Notes: generated by a model not told the origin, from the letters alone. A DNA stretch of 64,000 nt from Pseudomonas brassicacearum (GCF_003732225.1 NZ_MOBJ01000022.1:1-64000); one strand, 5' to 3'; positions 27,120-36,315 are shown, counted from the first letter of the stretch. Numbers and translations are program-made.

Positions 27120-28550
27120 ATGCAGCGCATTGAACACATCTACATCAATGGCGAGTTCGTCATTCCTCACGGTCAGGAATGGTTCGACCTCCATAACCCG
27201 AGCACCGAAGAAGTCATCGGTCAGGTTCGGCTGGGCGATGCACTGGACGCACAGCGTGCCATCGCAGCCGCCAAGGCTGCGTTCCCGGCCTGGGCTCGCA
27301 CCAGTCGTGAGGAGCGCATTGCGGCACTGCAACGCATGCACCGGGCCGTGGCGGCAAGGGAGGAAGAGCTGCAGGAAGCCATCCTCGTGGAATACGGCGC
27401 GCCTGCGGTTCGCGGGCGCTGGATGGCGACTTATCCGGCTGATGTGATTGCGCAAGCGATCGATGCACTGGAGGCGTTCGATTTCGAGGAACAGGTCGGC
27501 ATGGCCAGGGTCATTCTGACGCCCGTGGGCGTTACCGGTCTGATCACGCCCTGGAACAGCAATGCGGGCTTCATCTGCAACAAGCTGGCCACCGCGCTGG
27601 CGGCAGGCTGCACGGCCGTCATCAAGCCCAGCGAGATGAGCGCGTTGCAGACGCAGGTCGTGGTCAGGGCGTTGCACGAAGCGGGGCTGCCACCGGGTGT
27701 ATTCAATATCGTCAACGGACGGGGCGATGTGGTTGGCGAGGAAATCGCCCGCCATCCCGACGTTGCCAAGATCTCGTTCACGGGTTCGTCCGCTGTCGGC
27801 CAGCATCTGGTAAGAACCGGCGCCGACACCATGAAGCGCGTGACGCTCGAACTGGGCGGCAAGTCGCCCACCGTGGTGCTTGACGATGCGGATTTCCAGG
27901 CGGTCATGCCGTTGGTGCTGCAAGCCGGATTTCTCAATAGCGGCCAGGCTTGCATCGCGGGCACTCGCATCCTTGTGCCGCGCAGCCGGCTGGCAGAGTT
28001 CGAGAGGGTTGCGAAGGAGGGCGTCTCACAGATTCAATCGGGCGATCCGCGCAACGCCGACACCGACATCGGCCCGATGGTGAGCCAGAAACAATGGGAA
28101 CGGGTGCAGCGCTACATCCGTATCGGCCAGGAAGAAGGCGCGAGGTTGCTGGCGGGTGGTGAAGGTCGCCCGGAAGGCTTGCACGCCGGATGGTTCGTGA
28201 AGCCCACGATCTTCACTGATGCCAACAACCGGATGCGCATCGCGCGTGAGGAAATCTTCGGCCCCGTGCTGACTATCATCCCCTACGAGGATGACGCTGA
28301 TGCGATCAGCATTGCCAACGATACGGACTATGGGCTGAGCGCCCTGGTGCTGGGAAAGAGCCCCGAACGCTGTGTGAATATCGCCCGTCAGATCGATTCG
28401 GGACGTGTGCTCATCAACACCCTGGCCCACGAACCGCGTGCCCCCTTCGGTGGATTCAAGCATTCAGGCCTTGGGCGCGAAATGGGCAGGTGGGGGATGA
28501 GCGCGTATCTGGAACCGAAGACATTGGTCACGTATGACCCGTTGAAATGA
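27120..28550 (+). CDS. Aldehyde dehydrogenase
   Basis: The 476-residue NAD(P)-dependent aldehyde dehydrogenase has ITPWNSNAGFICNKLATALA, FTGSSAVGQHLV, the Glu in LELGGKSPTV and the catalytic Cys278 in NSGQACIAGT. The start ATG follows GAGGAG. It is probably controlled by the divergent LysR gene. No partner dehydrogenase or pathway gene is adjacent, so the substrate cannot be named; the sequence is closest in feel to broad-range aldehyde dehydrogenases of the AldA/DhaS type. Confidence 0.92.
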   Translation: MQRIEHIYINGEFVIPHGQEWFDLHNPSTEEVIGQVRLGDALDAQRAIAAAKAAFPAWARTSREERIAALQRMHRAVAAREEELQEAILVEYGAPAVRGRWMATYPADVIAQAIDALEAFDFEEQVGMARVILTPVGVTGLITPWNSNAGFICNKLATALAAGCTAVIKPSEMSALQTQVVVRALHEAGLPPGVFNIVNGRGDVVGEEIARHPDVAKISFTGSSAVGQHLVRTGADTMKRVTLELGGKSPTVVLDDADFQAVMPLVLQAGFLNSGQACIAGTRILVPRSRLAEFERVAKEGVSQIQSGDPRNADTDIGPMVSQKQWERVQRYIRIGQEEGARLLAGGEGRPEGLHAGWFVKPTIFTDANNRMRIAREEIFGPVLTIIPYEDDADAISIANDTDYGLSALVLGKSPERCVNIARQIDSGRVLINTLAHEPRAPFGGFKHSGLGREMGRWGMSAYLEPKTLVTYDPLK

Positions 28551-28946
28551 CCGGGTCGGGTTCCTGTCAGGGAGCACTGGGTGGATAGCATCGGAAACAG
28601 GGCGGAAATCGTTCCTGGTTTCCAGGAGAGCTCCGAATGATTGCAATGCAGCTGACTTTTACCGGCACTGCGGTTTCGTGGGTGACGAACCTGCTATTTA
28701 CTATTCACCTTCCGGGCTTCAGTTGGCTTGTGTACCGATGGTGAAAGGGCTTTTGTAGGCTAGGCAGGGGTTGATTGCTTAACTGGTGGCAGACCGCTGG
28801 GGGCGGGGGCTCGAGCAGGACGTAATATTCCTGATGGCCACGATTGACAAACTCTTACGACTTGTAGGAATTTAGCCGCCCCGCAGGTAAGGCATATCTG
28901 CTAATGGCCAAAAAACGGCCGTTAATCACCACACAAAGGATTGTCT
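28551..28946. other. Intergenic region before the isonitrile operon
   Basis: About 400 bases without a supported gene. A 35-codon reading frame starting at 28637 (MIAMQLTFTGTAVSWVTNLL) is present but has no further support. A small GGCC-aaaaaac-GGCC hairpin lies at about 28903-28920, just before the AAAGGA ribosome site of the next gene. The promoter of the operon must lie here. Confidence 0.4.
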
Positions 28947-29942
28947 ATGCAAGGTTCAAATACCGTTGCCCAACAGGCGGACGGTCAGCTGGTGCATGCG
29001 CATCAGAACATCCCGCACATGAACATTGCCCAGCAAATCCTCGAATGTCTGTTTCGGCGTCGTAGTCTTGCCCCGGAACAGGATCATGAGCTTTCGTTGC
29101 AGGTGCTGGAACCCCATCTGGCGAAGGTAATGCAGGCGGTCGAGAGCGGTCGCAAGGTCGAAATGGTCTTGCCAGCCTTTCCCGGCAAATCGCCCAGCCG
29201 CAAGAAAACCCTGAGCCATCTCCCTGATCTAGCTGAACACCATGCAATCGACGAGTTACACCGCCTGTGTGAGGAGATCCGGGAGATCTATGCGCCGGGC
29301 GCGCTGATTCATATCTGCTCCGATGGCTATGTGTTCTCTGACTTGGTGCATGTTTCCGATTCTGACGTCAAGGCTTACACCGACGCTATTCAGGACTACG
29401 CCGATCAGCTTTATCCCGGTACGTTCGCCCATTTCGACCTCAGGGATGCCTATCCTCAGCTTGATTGTCTGGACGCCATGCGTGAGGAGATGATGATCGA
29501 GCACGGCCAGTCATTGATCCTGTTGCAGCAGCGCTTCAAAGATGAACCGCACATGATGTTGATGTACTGCGGTATCCATCGCTTTCTTTCCGAGGATTAT
29601 TCTGGGCTCAAGGTCTTCGCCGGCATGAGCCTGAATGCGGTGAAGAAGGTCGCCAAGCCGGCCTCCCAGCGGGTGATTCAGCGCAGTGAAGCCTGGAGCG
29701 CCCTGTTACTGGCGCGTTACCCGCATTGCCTGCGCCTGTCGATTCACCCGCAACTGGCGGTGTCGACGAAGATCGGTATCCGGCTGGTGCCAACCAGTGA
29801 CCTGTGGCGCACTCCCTGGCATTCGGTAGCCATCAAGCGACGGGGTGTGGTCACCCTCGAAAAACGCAGTAATGTCGATGAGCGCTACCACCGTCTGGTG
29901 TTCCGCAAGGGGCGTCCTTGTCACTACGCCAGTGCTCAATGA
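28947..29942 (+). CDS. Isonitrile (isocyanide) synthase, PvcA/IsnA family
   Basis: The 331-residue protein is a DIT1/PvcA-family enzyme. Conserved blocks are VLPAFPGKSPSRKKTLSHLPDLAEH, YAPGALIHICSDGYVFSDLVHVSD, and CLRLSIHPQ...KIGIRL...TPWHSVA near the C terminus. Known members convert the amine of Tyr or Trp to an isonitrile, taking the carbon from ribulose 5-phosphate. AAGGA six bases before ATG 28947 fixes the start. It overlaps the following HAD gene by 4 bases (ATGA). It is the first gene of a three-gene operon with a second synthase, so the two could act on different substrates or together. Confidence 0.9.
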   Translation: MQGSNTVAQQADGQLVHAHQNIPHMNIAQQILECLFRRRSLAPEQDHELSLQVLEPHLAKVMQAVESGRKVEMVLPAFPGKSPSRKKTLSHLPDLAEHHAIDELHRLCEEIREIYAPGALIHICSDGYVFSDLVHVSDSDVKAYTDAIQDYADQLYPGTFAHFDLRDAYPQLDCLDAMREEMMIEHGQSLILLQQRFKDEPHMMLMYCGIHRFLSEDYSGLKVFAGMSLNAVKKVAKPASQRVIQRSEAWSALLLARYPHCLRLSIHPQLAVSTKIGIRLVPTSDLWRTPWHSVAIKRRGVVTLEKRSNVDERYHRLVFRKGRPCHYASAQ

Positions 29943-30658
29943 TGGCGTCTCGGTTGCGGGTCGAAGCCGTACTCTTCGATTTGGATGGAACCTTGGTGGA
30001 CACCTTGCCTGACATCACCTGGTGTCTGAACCAGGTGTTACTCGAACACGGTTACCCGGCGCTGACTGCGCAAACAGTGCGGGGGTATATCGGTGGCGGG
30101 ACCACTGCGATGATTGAACGGGTTGCCACGCAGTTTGGTATCGCTCATGCGATCGCCCTGCACCAGCGCTATGTGACGCTATATCAGCACAACCTGGTTC
30201 AATTTTCCCGGCCATTCAGCGGTGTACTGGAATTGCTCGAAGGCTGCCGCCAGTTACAGCTGCCGCTGGCTATCGTGACCAACAAGAGCGAGGAAATGGC
30301 CTTGCAGGTTTCCAGAACATTGCTGCCGCAGAATGCTTTCGGGCCGATTCTGGGGCATCGCACGGGCAGGTCACTCAAACCTCAGCCAGATGTGGCATGG
30401 GAAGCCGCCCGGCGGTTGTCGGTTGATCCGCAACGCTGTTTGTTCGTCGGTGACACAGAGATCGACCTGAAAACCGCCCGTGCTGCAGGTATGTACTCGG
30501 CAGCAGTCACCTGGGGGTATGGCCTGACTCATACTTTGCAGGCCCAAGCTCCGGACTTCTGCTGTGAGCAACCGGCCGGGTTGTTGCGCATTCTGCAGCA
30601 AGTCTGCGGGACAGCGCATGCGTTCACCGAACATGGCGATACCGCCAAATCCTATTGA
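29939..30658 (+). CDS. HAD-family phosphatase (phosphoglycolate-phosphatase-like)
   Basis: The 239-residue protein has all four HAD motifs: DLDGT (motif I, nucleophile Asp) near residue 14, VTNK (II), LKPQPD (III lysine) and GDTEID (IV), with a small helical cap. It resembles Gph/PGP-type phosphatases. It starts in the ATGATG overlapping the stop of the first isonitrile synthase and ends 27 bases before the next gene, so it is firmly within the operon. A phosphatase could remove a phosphate from a sugar-phosphate by-product of the ribulose 5-phosphate-dependent step or from a pathway intermediate; this is inference. Confidence 0.88.
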   Translation: MMASRLRVEAVLFDLDGTLVDTLPDITWCLNQVLLEHGYPALTAQTVRGYIGGGTTAMIERVATQFGIAHAIALHQRYVTLYQHNLVQFSRPFSGVLELLEGCRQLQLPLAIVTNKSEEMALQVSRTLLPQNAFGPILGHRTGRSLKPQPDVAWEAARRLSVDPQRCLFVGDTEIDLKTARAAGMYSAAVTWGYGLTHTLQAQAPDFCCEQPAGLLRILQQVCGTAHAFTEHGDTAKSY

Positions 30659-30685
30659 TACACAAACCCTCAAGGAAGTTGTTCT

Positions 30686-32446
30686 ATGGAACATAGAGAT
30701 GCCTGGATCGCTGCCGTCAGCGATTTGCTGTCTGGTTATCTGCTCAAAGGCACGGATGATTGTTTCGAAACACAAGGCAGAGCGCATCTGGCGCGCAGCC
30801 TGGGGCACTGCTTTGATCAGAACCTGCCAGTGCGTCTGGTACTGCCAGGTTTTCCCTGCAAGTCGCCAAACGCCAGTGACCAGACCTTCGGCGTGCTGCC
30901 GGATTATGGTGAGGTGATGGCCATCGAGCGCCTCGACCAGCTCGGCCAAGCCATCGCCGCGTTGCACGCGCCGGGCTGTGTGGTGTCGATCCTCAGCGAC
31001 GGGACGACGTTCAATGACATTGTTGGGGTGGCCGACGACGTTCGCGCAGCCTACAACCGGGCTTTGCGTGAACTGTGCACCACCCATACGATTCAGTGGG
31101 TCAGCATGGAAGACCTGTTCCCGCAGGCCCAAAGTGCCGAGGCGGTTCGCGCCAGCCTGGTCAAGCAGGCCCGTCTACCCTGGAAAAACCTTGGAGAACT
31201 GATCGAGCAGAGCCGGCACGATGAATCCCTCAGCCAGGCCCATGACAACCTCTGCAGTCATTTGTACAACGACCTGCGCCTGTGCCGTGAGGACGGGCAG
31301 AGCGAGGACGAGTACCTGCAGCAAATCAACTTCAAAGCCTACCAGATGATGTTTCGCGGGCAGGCATTGAATGCGGCAGTGGATCGTTTCTTCGGCAATG
31401 ACATTCGATTATCGGTCCATCAGTACAGCAATGCCGGGCCCAAATTTACCTTTGGGTTGGCTGAAGGGCTGACCCGTGGCGACAGCCCCTGGCATGCCGT
31501 GCCGGTGTGCAACATTGATGGTAGCCAGCGTCTTCGCGCACGGGCCCAGGTCGACCTCGACCACCATGTGCTGGTCACCTGGCAGGGGCGGCCATGGCTC
31601 TACCACCAAACAGAAAGCCCGCAGGCTCAAGGCTTCGAATACGAACTGCAAAAGCTTCCGCTATTTGGCCTGGTGGTGCGAGACCCGCTGGGGCTGGGTT
31701 TCGAGCGACTGTCCAGCGGCCTGCTGGAGGCACTGGTGGAAACCTTTGGTTTCGTCTGTCTCAAGGGCTGTCGCTTCGACGACCAGGACAGTTTTGCTCG
31801 AAGCTGCGAACGCTTTGGCACGCTGTATGAGTGGGCCTTCGGTGCCGTGCATGTGGTCAAGCCCGCGGACAAACCCCAAGGCGTGGTGCACTCGCTGGAG
31901 AAAACGCCTTTGCACTGGGACCTGAACATGCTGCCCGACAGCGACGCACAGGTTCAGCGCAATCCGAAATTCTGCGCCAGCAAATTCATGCTGTATTGCA
32001 AGACAGCGCCGCAGCCGGGCGAGGGTCAGACCACCATCGTCGACAGCCGAAACGTGCTGCGAAAAGTCGGGCAGCAAGTCGCTCGACAATGGCAGGCGGT
32101 GAACATCACCTACTACACCAAGATGACCTACTTCGGTGGTTCGCCGCGCATGTACAGCCTGGTGGATCATCACCCCCGTAGCGGCGAACTCATCCTGCGT
32201 TACCAAGAGGGCACCGACTCGGCATTGCAGACCCTGAGCCAGTCTGTGCAGGACCATGACGAGGAGGCCCAGCAGGCGCTGCTTGAACAGGTCAACGCGC
32301 TGGTTTATGACCCGGACTGCCTGATCGCCCATCAATGGAGCGAAGGTGATCTGGTGCTGATCGACAACTATCGGACGCTGCACGGCCGACTGCCGATGTC
32401 GGCGGCTTCCTCCTCGCGGGAGCTGTGGCGGGTGCAGGTTTACTAA
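30686..32446 (+). CDS. Isonitrile synthase fused to Fe(II)/2-oxoglutarate oxygenase
   Basis: The 586-residue protein has two parts. Residues about 1-320 form a PvcA/IsnA domain (LPGFPCKSPN, PDYGEVMAIERL, HAPGCVVSILSDGTTFNDIVGVAD, IRLSVHQ, PWHAVPV). Residues about 325-586 form a TauD/PvcB-like oxygenase with the iron triad His410-x-Asp412 (LHWDLN) and His566 (TLHGR), and Arg578 as likely 2-oxoglutarate anchor. In known pathways PvcA and PvcB/IsnB are separate; the oxygenase desaturates or decarboxylates the isonitrile acid. AAGGAAG precedes the ATG. The fusion should make both reactions in one polypeptide. Confidence 0.9.
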   Translation: MEHRDAWIAAVSDLLSGYLLKGTDDCFETQGRAHLARSLGHCFDQNLPVRLVLPGFPCKSPNASDQTFGVLPDYGEVMAIERLDQLGQAIAALHAPGCVVSILSDGTTFNDIVGVADDVRAAYNRALRELCTTHTIQWVSMEDLFPQAQSAEAVRASLVKQARLPWKNLGELIEQSRHDESLSQAHDNLCSHLYNDLRLCREDGQSEDEYLQQINFKAYQMMFRGQALNAAVDRFFGNDIRLSVHQYSNAGPKFTFGLAEGLTRGDSPWHAVPVCNIDGSQRLRARAQVDLDHHVLVTWQGRPWLYHQTESPQAQGFEYELQKLPLFGLVVRDPLGLGFERLSSGLLEALVETFGFVCLKGCRFDDQDSFARSCERFGTLYEWAFGAVHVVKPADKPQGVVHSLEKTPLHWDLNMLPDSDAQVQRNPKFCASKFMLYCKTAPQPGEGQTTIVDSRNVLRKVGQQVARQWQAVNITYYTKMTYFGGSPRMYSLVDHHPRSGELILRYQEGTDSALQTLSQSVQDHDEEAQQALLEQVNALVYDPDCLIAHQWSEGDLVLIDNYRTLHGRLPMSAASSSRELWRVQVY

Positions 32447-32512
32447 CCGCTATTGTCTGGCAGGCCCTGGAGACAGGGCCTTGCAAGAAATTCCCTTCGA
32501 GATTTCTTCCCA

Positions 32513-33421
32513 TCACGGCGCGATGAAGTCGCGAACAGCCCGAATGGTCTGTGTTGGTGCTTCTTCCATCAGCCAATGTCCTGCCCCCGGCACCACCACT
32601 TCCGTGACCTTGTCCGCTGCGTTGCGCATCACGATCGCTTCATTACTTGCGAAAGACTTTTCACCCCCGATGGCCAGCACCGGCATGGTCAGCCGCGTCG
32701 CCATCGACGCTTTGTTGTCCACCTCATCCTGACGAATGCTGCGGAACTGGGCGAAGGCGGCGTGCATGGCGCCGGGGCGGGCATAGAGTTTGGCGTAATG
32801 CTGACGGGTTGCTTCATCCACCTTGGTGGGGTTGCCCGCGAACTCATTCCAGAACCGGTCCAGGTAGATGCGCTCACGACCGGCCACCAGACGTTCAGCA
32901 TCCGGCCCGCCAAAGTCGAAGTGCCAAAGCATCGGTGAGCGGACAATCTCGTTCCAGGGCGGAATGCCCGGCACGGGCGCATCCATCACCACCAGGCGAT
33001 CGGTACGCTGCGGATAACGCGCGGCATAGGCGTACGCGACCATGGTGCCGATGTCGTGACCGATGACCACCGAGTGTTCGATACCCAGCGCGGCCAGCAC
33101 CGCACGGATGTCGCCCGCCTGGGTCTTCTTGTCGTAGCCGCTGTCCGGGATCGACGACAAGCCCATGCCGCGAAGGTCCGGCACCACGACCGTGTGATCC
33201 CGGGCCAGATCGGCAGCCAGTGGCGCCCACATATCGCCGGTATCGCCAAAACCATGCAACAGCACCACGGCCGGCCCCTTGCCGCCGACGCGCACATGGA
33301 GTGTGACGCCTTCTACAGGGATGTCCTGAATACGAAAGGAGGCAGGAAATGGCGTCACCTGAGCCTGTGCCGGGATGCTTAGAGCGAGCAGCATAAAAGC
33401 GGTCAGCAGGGCGCGGATCAT
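32513..33421 (-). CDS. Secreted alpha/beta hydrolase (epoxide hydrolase/dehalogenase-like)
   Basis: The 302-residue protein has an N-terminal signal peptide (residues 1-20, cut after AQA), then an alpha/beta-hydrolase fold with LLHGFGDTGDMW and nucleophile elbow GHDIG (Asp123, not Ser), and a C-terminal GAGHWLMEE His. An Asp nucleophile is the mark of epoxide hydrolases and haloalkane dehalogenases. It probably acts in the periplasm. The start at 33421 has GGAG upstream. It converges with the isonitrile operon, 66 bases apart; whether it takes part in that pathway is unknown. Confidence 0.88.
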   Translation of the reverse strand: MIRALLTAFMLLALSIPAQAQVTPFPASFRIQDIPVEGVTLHVRVGGKGPAVVLLHGFGDTGDMWAPLAADLARDHTVVVPDLRGMGLSSIPDSGYDKKTQAGDIRAVLAALGIEHSVVIGHDIGTMVAYAYAARYPQRTDRLVVMDAPVPGIPPWNEIVRSPMLWHFDFGGPDAERLVAGRERIYLDRFWNEFAGNPTKVDEATRQHYAKLYARPGAMHAAFAQFRSIRQDEVDNKASMATRLTMPVLAIGGEKSFASNEAIVMRNAADKVTEVVVPGAGHWLMEEAPTQTIRAVRDFIAP

Positions 33422-34124
33422 GGTGGTGTCTCCGGACGTGCGCGTGTAAGGGGATCGAGCCAATGTACGTGTCGCTTGGGCGGCAGAGTTGACCGCGTAA
33501 CGTTATGCACAAAATTGATATGCCCCATTCAGTAGCAAGCCGATACGATCAAAATGGCGAGCCGTCTGAAGCACGATAAGGTCTCGTTCGGATGAGCTTA
33601 GACCGTTTGGCTGTGATTGCTGGTCGTCATCCTGACTCGGTGTGGCGGCGTCGCCGATGCCACCAAAGCTGCCGTGGGCTAAAGGCAGAAATCGGCCAGA
33701 AGCGGCCCTTCATGAGAGGCAAATTTCGACCTATAGCTGTCGCTGAGCTGCGGCAGAGTTCGGCCAGAAACTGCCTTTCGCGACTGGCCGTATCGACCCA
33801 ATGCTGTCTGTCGGGAGGGTGTCAAGCTTGGCGGACCTAGCTCGGCTATCGTAATGCCACCATTCTAGCCAAGTAGAAAACCTCGCTAAAAATAACGGAG
33901 TCTAGACACTGACTCGGGATGTTTCAGTTGATGCTCCATCTGTCAGCGCAAAGATGACCAAATATAATCACCCAATATTCCGTACTGGTGATATCTAACA
34001 GAGCAAAGACCTAGCCCCGTATAACTTCGGCAGCTAAGCCAATCCTTCGTCAGCCTTAAAGCTTGGCAATTAATGATAGGCCATTGCCATGCCGGAAGCT
34101 ATAACTGGGAAGATTGAGTATTAC
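33422..34124. other. Gene-poor stretch before the defence island
   Basis: About 700 bases with no supported gene. The left half holds imperfect repeats of a GGCAGAAATCGGCCA type (33684-33698). From about 33830 onward the sequence becomes AT-rich, which marks the boundary of the island that contains the ATPase/DUF4435 pair. Confidence 0.5.
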
Positions 34125-34970
34125 TTAAATAGCTAGGTCAGAATATATTTCTAACTCACGAGTTGCCAAAAGAACAAAGGTGCGCTCAATAGCTTCAGAG
34201 CTACCTAGGGCTGTTACTCCTTTGCCATTTTTTATGACGAAGGCTAATAAGCTAACAAAATCGTGCCCCCGCATAGCTAGTCTCCGATCATCCTCTAAGC
34301 ATTTTTCGAACCAAACTAGAGCACTGAGATTAAATGCATTCTTGTGTCGCATCATGTTATTTTTATTAAGAACACGATTTAGGAATGAGTCTCGATTGAA
34401 AACAACAAGCCCATTGGAGAGCTTTAGATCTTTATCGAGCTCTACCCACTCCAACTTGAGGTCCAACTCTCGATCCGCGAGTCTAAAAGCATACATATGT
34501 ATAAGGGCGCGACAAAAGCCGTTGATAAATATCGACCATTCCCCAATCTTAGATCTCGATGCATTGATTAGGAAACGCTTGAGGAAGTCTTCGGTGAAGA
34601 AGTATAACTCTAGGGCGCAATGACGCGTCCAAACGAGCTGCTGCGAAGCGTATAGAGCTTCGAACCAATGATCAAGGTCGCGATCAACTAAAAATTTACA
34701 GCTATTACCATCTAATACCTCAAACTCCCGAGCCAAGGCGATAATGCGTTGCTTATTGCCTTCGGTTAATCCATATTTTTTTAGCACCGAAAACGGTATA
34801 TCTACGCTGTCCACAGTATATACGATGCGACTCTTATCACCAGCATGCTCAAAGCATGCTGTCAAAATGTCTTTGTCGAAAACCCCTTCTACATATACAT
34901 CCTGAAGAGAGGGTTCAAGTTCATACATAAATATAAGATCATCAATGGAGCGTCGCGGTAAATTATCCAC
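34125..34970 (-). CDS. ariB: DUF4435 protein, AriB-like effector of a PARIS-type system
   Basis: The 281-residue protein has a DUF4435/Toprim-like core: VYVEGVFDKDIL with Glu28 and CKFLVDRDLDHWF with Asp96 and Asp98, the E..DxD pattern that binds metal in Toprim nucleases. In PARIS the AriB effector is held by the AriA ATPase and released on sensing phage proteins; it then blocks translation by cutting tRNA. The start overlaps the ATPase stop by 8 bases. The gene is AT-rich with codon use unlike its neighbours. The family is clear; membership of PARIS rests on the gene pair and order. Confidence 0.82.
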   Translation of the reverse strand: MDNLPRRSIDDLIFMYELEPSLQDVYVEGVFDKDILTACFEHAGDKSRIVYTVDSVDIPFSVLKKYGLTEGNKQRIIALAREFEVLDGNSCKFLVDRDLDHWFEALYASQQLVWTRHCALELYFFTEDFLKRFLINASRSKIGEWSIFINGFCRALIHMYAFRLADRELDLKLEWVELDKDLKLSNGLVVFNRDSFLNRVLNKNNMMRHKNAFNLSALVWFEKCLEDDRRLAMRGHDFVSLLAFVIKNGKGVTALGSSEAIERTFVLLATRELEIYSDLAI

Positions 34971-36315
34971 CGTAATTCTCCAACTTTATCACTCTCGTGC
35001 GATGCTGACTAAGTAATTCTAGCGAGTGGGAGGCAAAAATAAATTGGATTTGTGCTCCTTCAGTTATGTTTAACAATGATTGAACTAGTTGGCGCTGCCA
35101 CTTGATATTAAGCGATATTTCAGGCTCGTCTATCATGAATGCCGTAGGACGGTCACGGGCAGTCAGCACATAGCAAAATAAGAGCAGCAACTGCTGTTCG
35201 CCTGACGAAAGCTGGCTAGGATCGAGTGGGACACCCTTACGATTAATTAGACTAAATCCGCTACCAACTTTGAACTCGATAGTTTTGTCGCTGAGGAACG
35301 AATTGATCGTTCCGACAAACTTATGAACTAACTCGTATATCTGGTCAACTGCTCTCAAACGACCCTCTATACTTTCTATGTAGGGGTTTAATAGTGCGGC
35401 AGCGAGAGATCTTTTTTCTGGTGAGCGCGTTGATAGTGCTTTCTTAAACTCCGATACAGATAAAGGTGTGGCAAGCTCATATCGTGCCAATTCATTTGTT
35501 CTAGACTCGATTAGAGGAAGCCGCTGTAGTAATTCAGATGTATTGCTCAAATCTTCGGAGCTTTGACTATTTGCTGGCAACATCAAATGGTGTAGCACTT
35601 GATTGTAGACGGCGTGTACATTTGTATTGCCTTCGTTAGCTCCTTGCAGAGCTTTTTTTGCTATCCATTTTGAAGTGTTGTTCAACGCCTGACTAAGACC
35701 GATCTGCCGGGAGCGCGTTGTTATATCACGCAGATGACGGTTGTCTTCAAAGCGCATAATCTTCCGAAGTTCTACCTCGTCGCTTGGATCCGCCACAGAG
35801 TCGCTAGCTAATTTCCTTTCGGCATTGAGAATAAATAAGTTAGGGGCGCTCATCTCCAAAGTTCTTAGATATGCCTGCTGCCCATACAGTTTTGATTTGA
35901 CGTCTGTTCGCTTTTTTGGTATTTCTATTACTTTTCCGTCAGCGAATTGTAGTAAATAATCTGAGCTGCTTTCGCCAGTAACTTTAGGCTTGTAATTCCA
36001 TACGACAATCAACTCATCATCTTCCTCGATAGACAGGGAAAGAATGTCCAATTTTCTTCGAGCTGATAACAGCACGCCAGAAGTGAGCAGTACTTGGATG
36101 CTCTGGAACTCGGCTTCGTACAGGGCATTTCTATGCCCTCTATCATTAGCAGCAGACAGTAAGTGGAATGCTAATCGAAGAATTGTACTTTTTCCAACGC
36201 CGTTATCTCCATACAATATTGCCGCTTCCTCGAACTCTCCTTGGGCAGGCAGTGCATAGTTATAAAGCCCAAATAGCCCGTCAACTTTAATTGACGAAAT
36301 CAGTCTATCGCTCAT
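34963..36315 (-). CDS. ariA: AAA (ABC-like) ATPase, AriA-like component of a PARIS-type system
   Basis: The 450-residue protein is an SMC/ABC-like ATPase with Walker A ILYGDNGVGKST (residues 33-44), signature LSSGEQQLLLL, Walker B TAFMIDEPEIS and H-loop FASHSLELL, separated by a helical insertion of about 250 residues. This is the OLD/AriA type of phage-defence ATPase. AGGGAG precedes the ATG. Upstream position and overlap with a DUF4435 gene match the ariA-ariB order of PARIS. In PARIS, AriA assembles a scaffold that senses anti-restriction proteins such as Ocr. Confidence 0.82.
   Translation of the reverse strand: MSDRLISSIKVDGLFGLYNYALPAQGEFEEAAILYGDNGVGKSTILRLAFHLLSAANDRGHRNALYEAEFQSIQVLLTSGVLLSARRKLDILSLSIEEDDELIVVWNYKPKVTGESSSDYLLQFADGKVIEIPKKRTDVKSKLYGQQAYLRTLEMSAPNLFILNAERKLASDSVADPSDEVELRKIMRFEDNRHLRDITTRSRQIGLSQALNNTSKWIAKKALQGANEGNTNVHAVYNQVLHHLMLPANSQSSEDLSNTSELLQRLPLIESRTNELARYELATPLSVSEFKKALSTRSPEKRSLAAALLNPYIESIEGRLRAVDQIYELVHKFVGTINSFLSDKTIEFKVGSGFSLINRKGVPLDPSQLSSGEQQLLLLFCYVLTARDRPTAFMIDEPEISLNIKWQRQLVQSLLNITEGAQIQFIFASHSLELLSQHRTRVIKLENYGG

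Noticed and set aside
33592..33840. Plus-strand frame of 82 codons in the gene-poor stretch
   Set aside because: It covers intergenic repeats and has no ribosome site or recognisable protein pattern.
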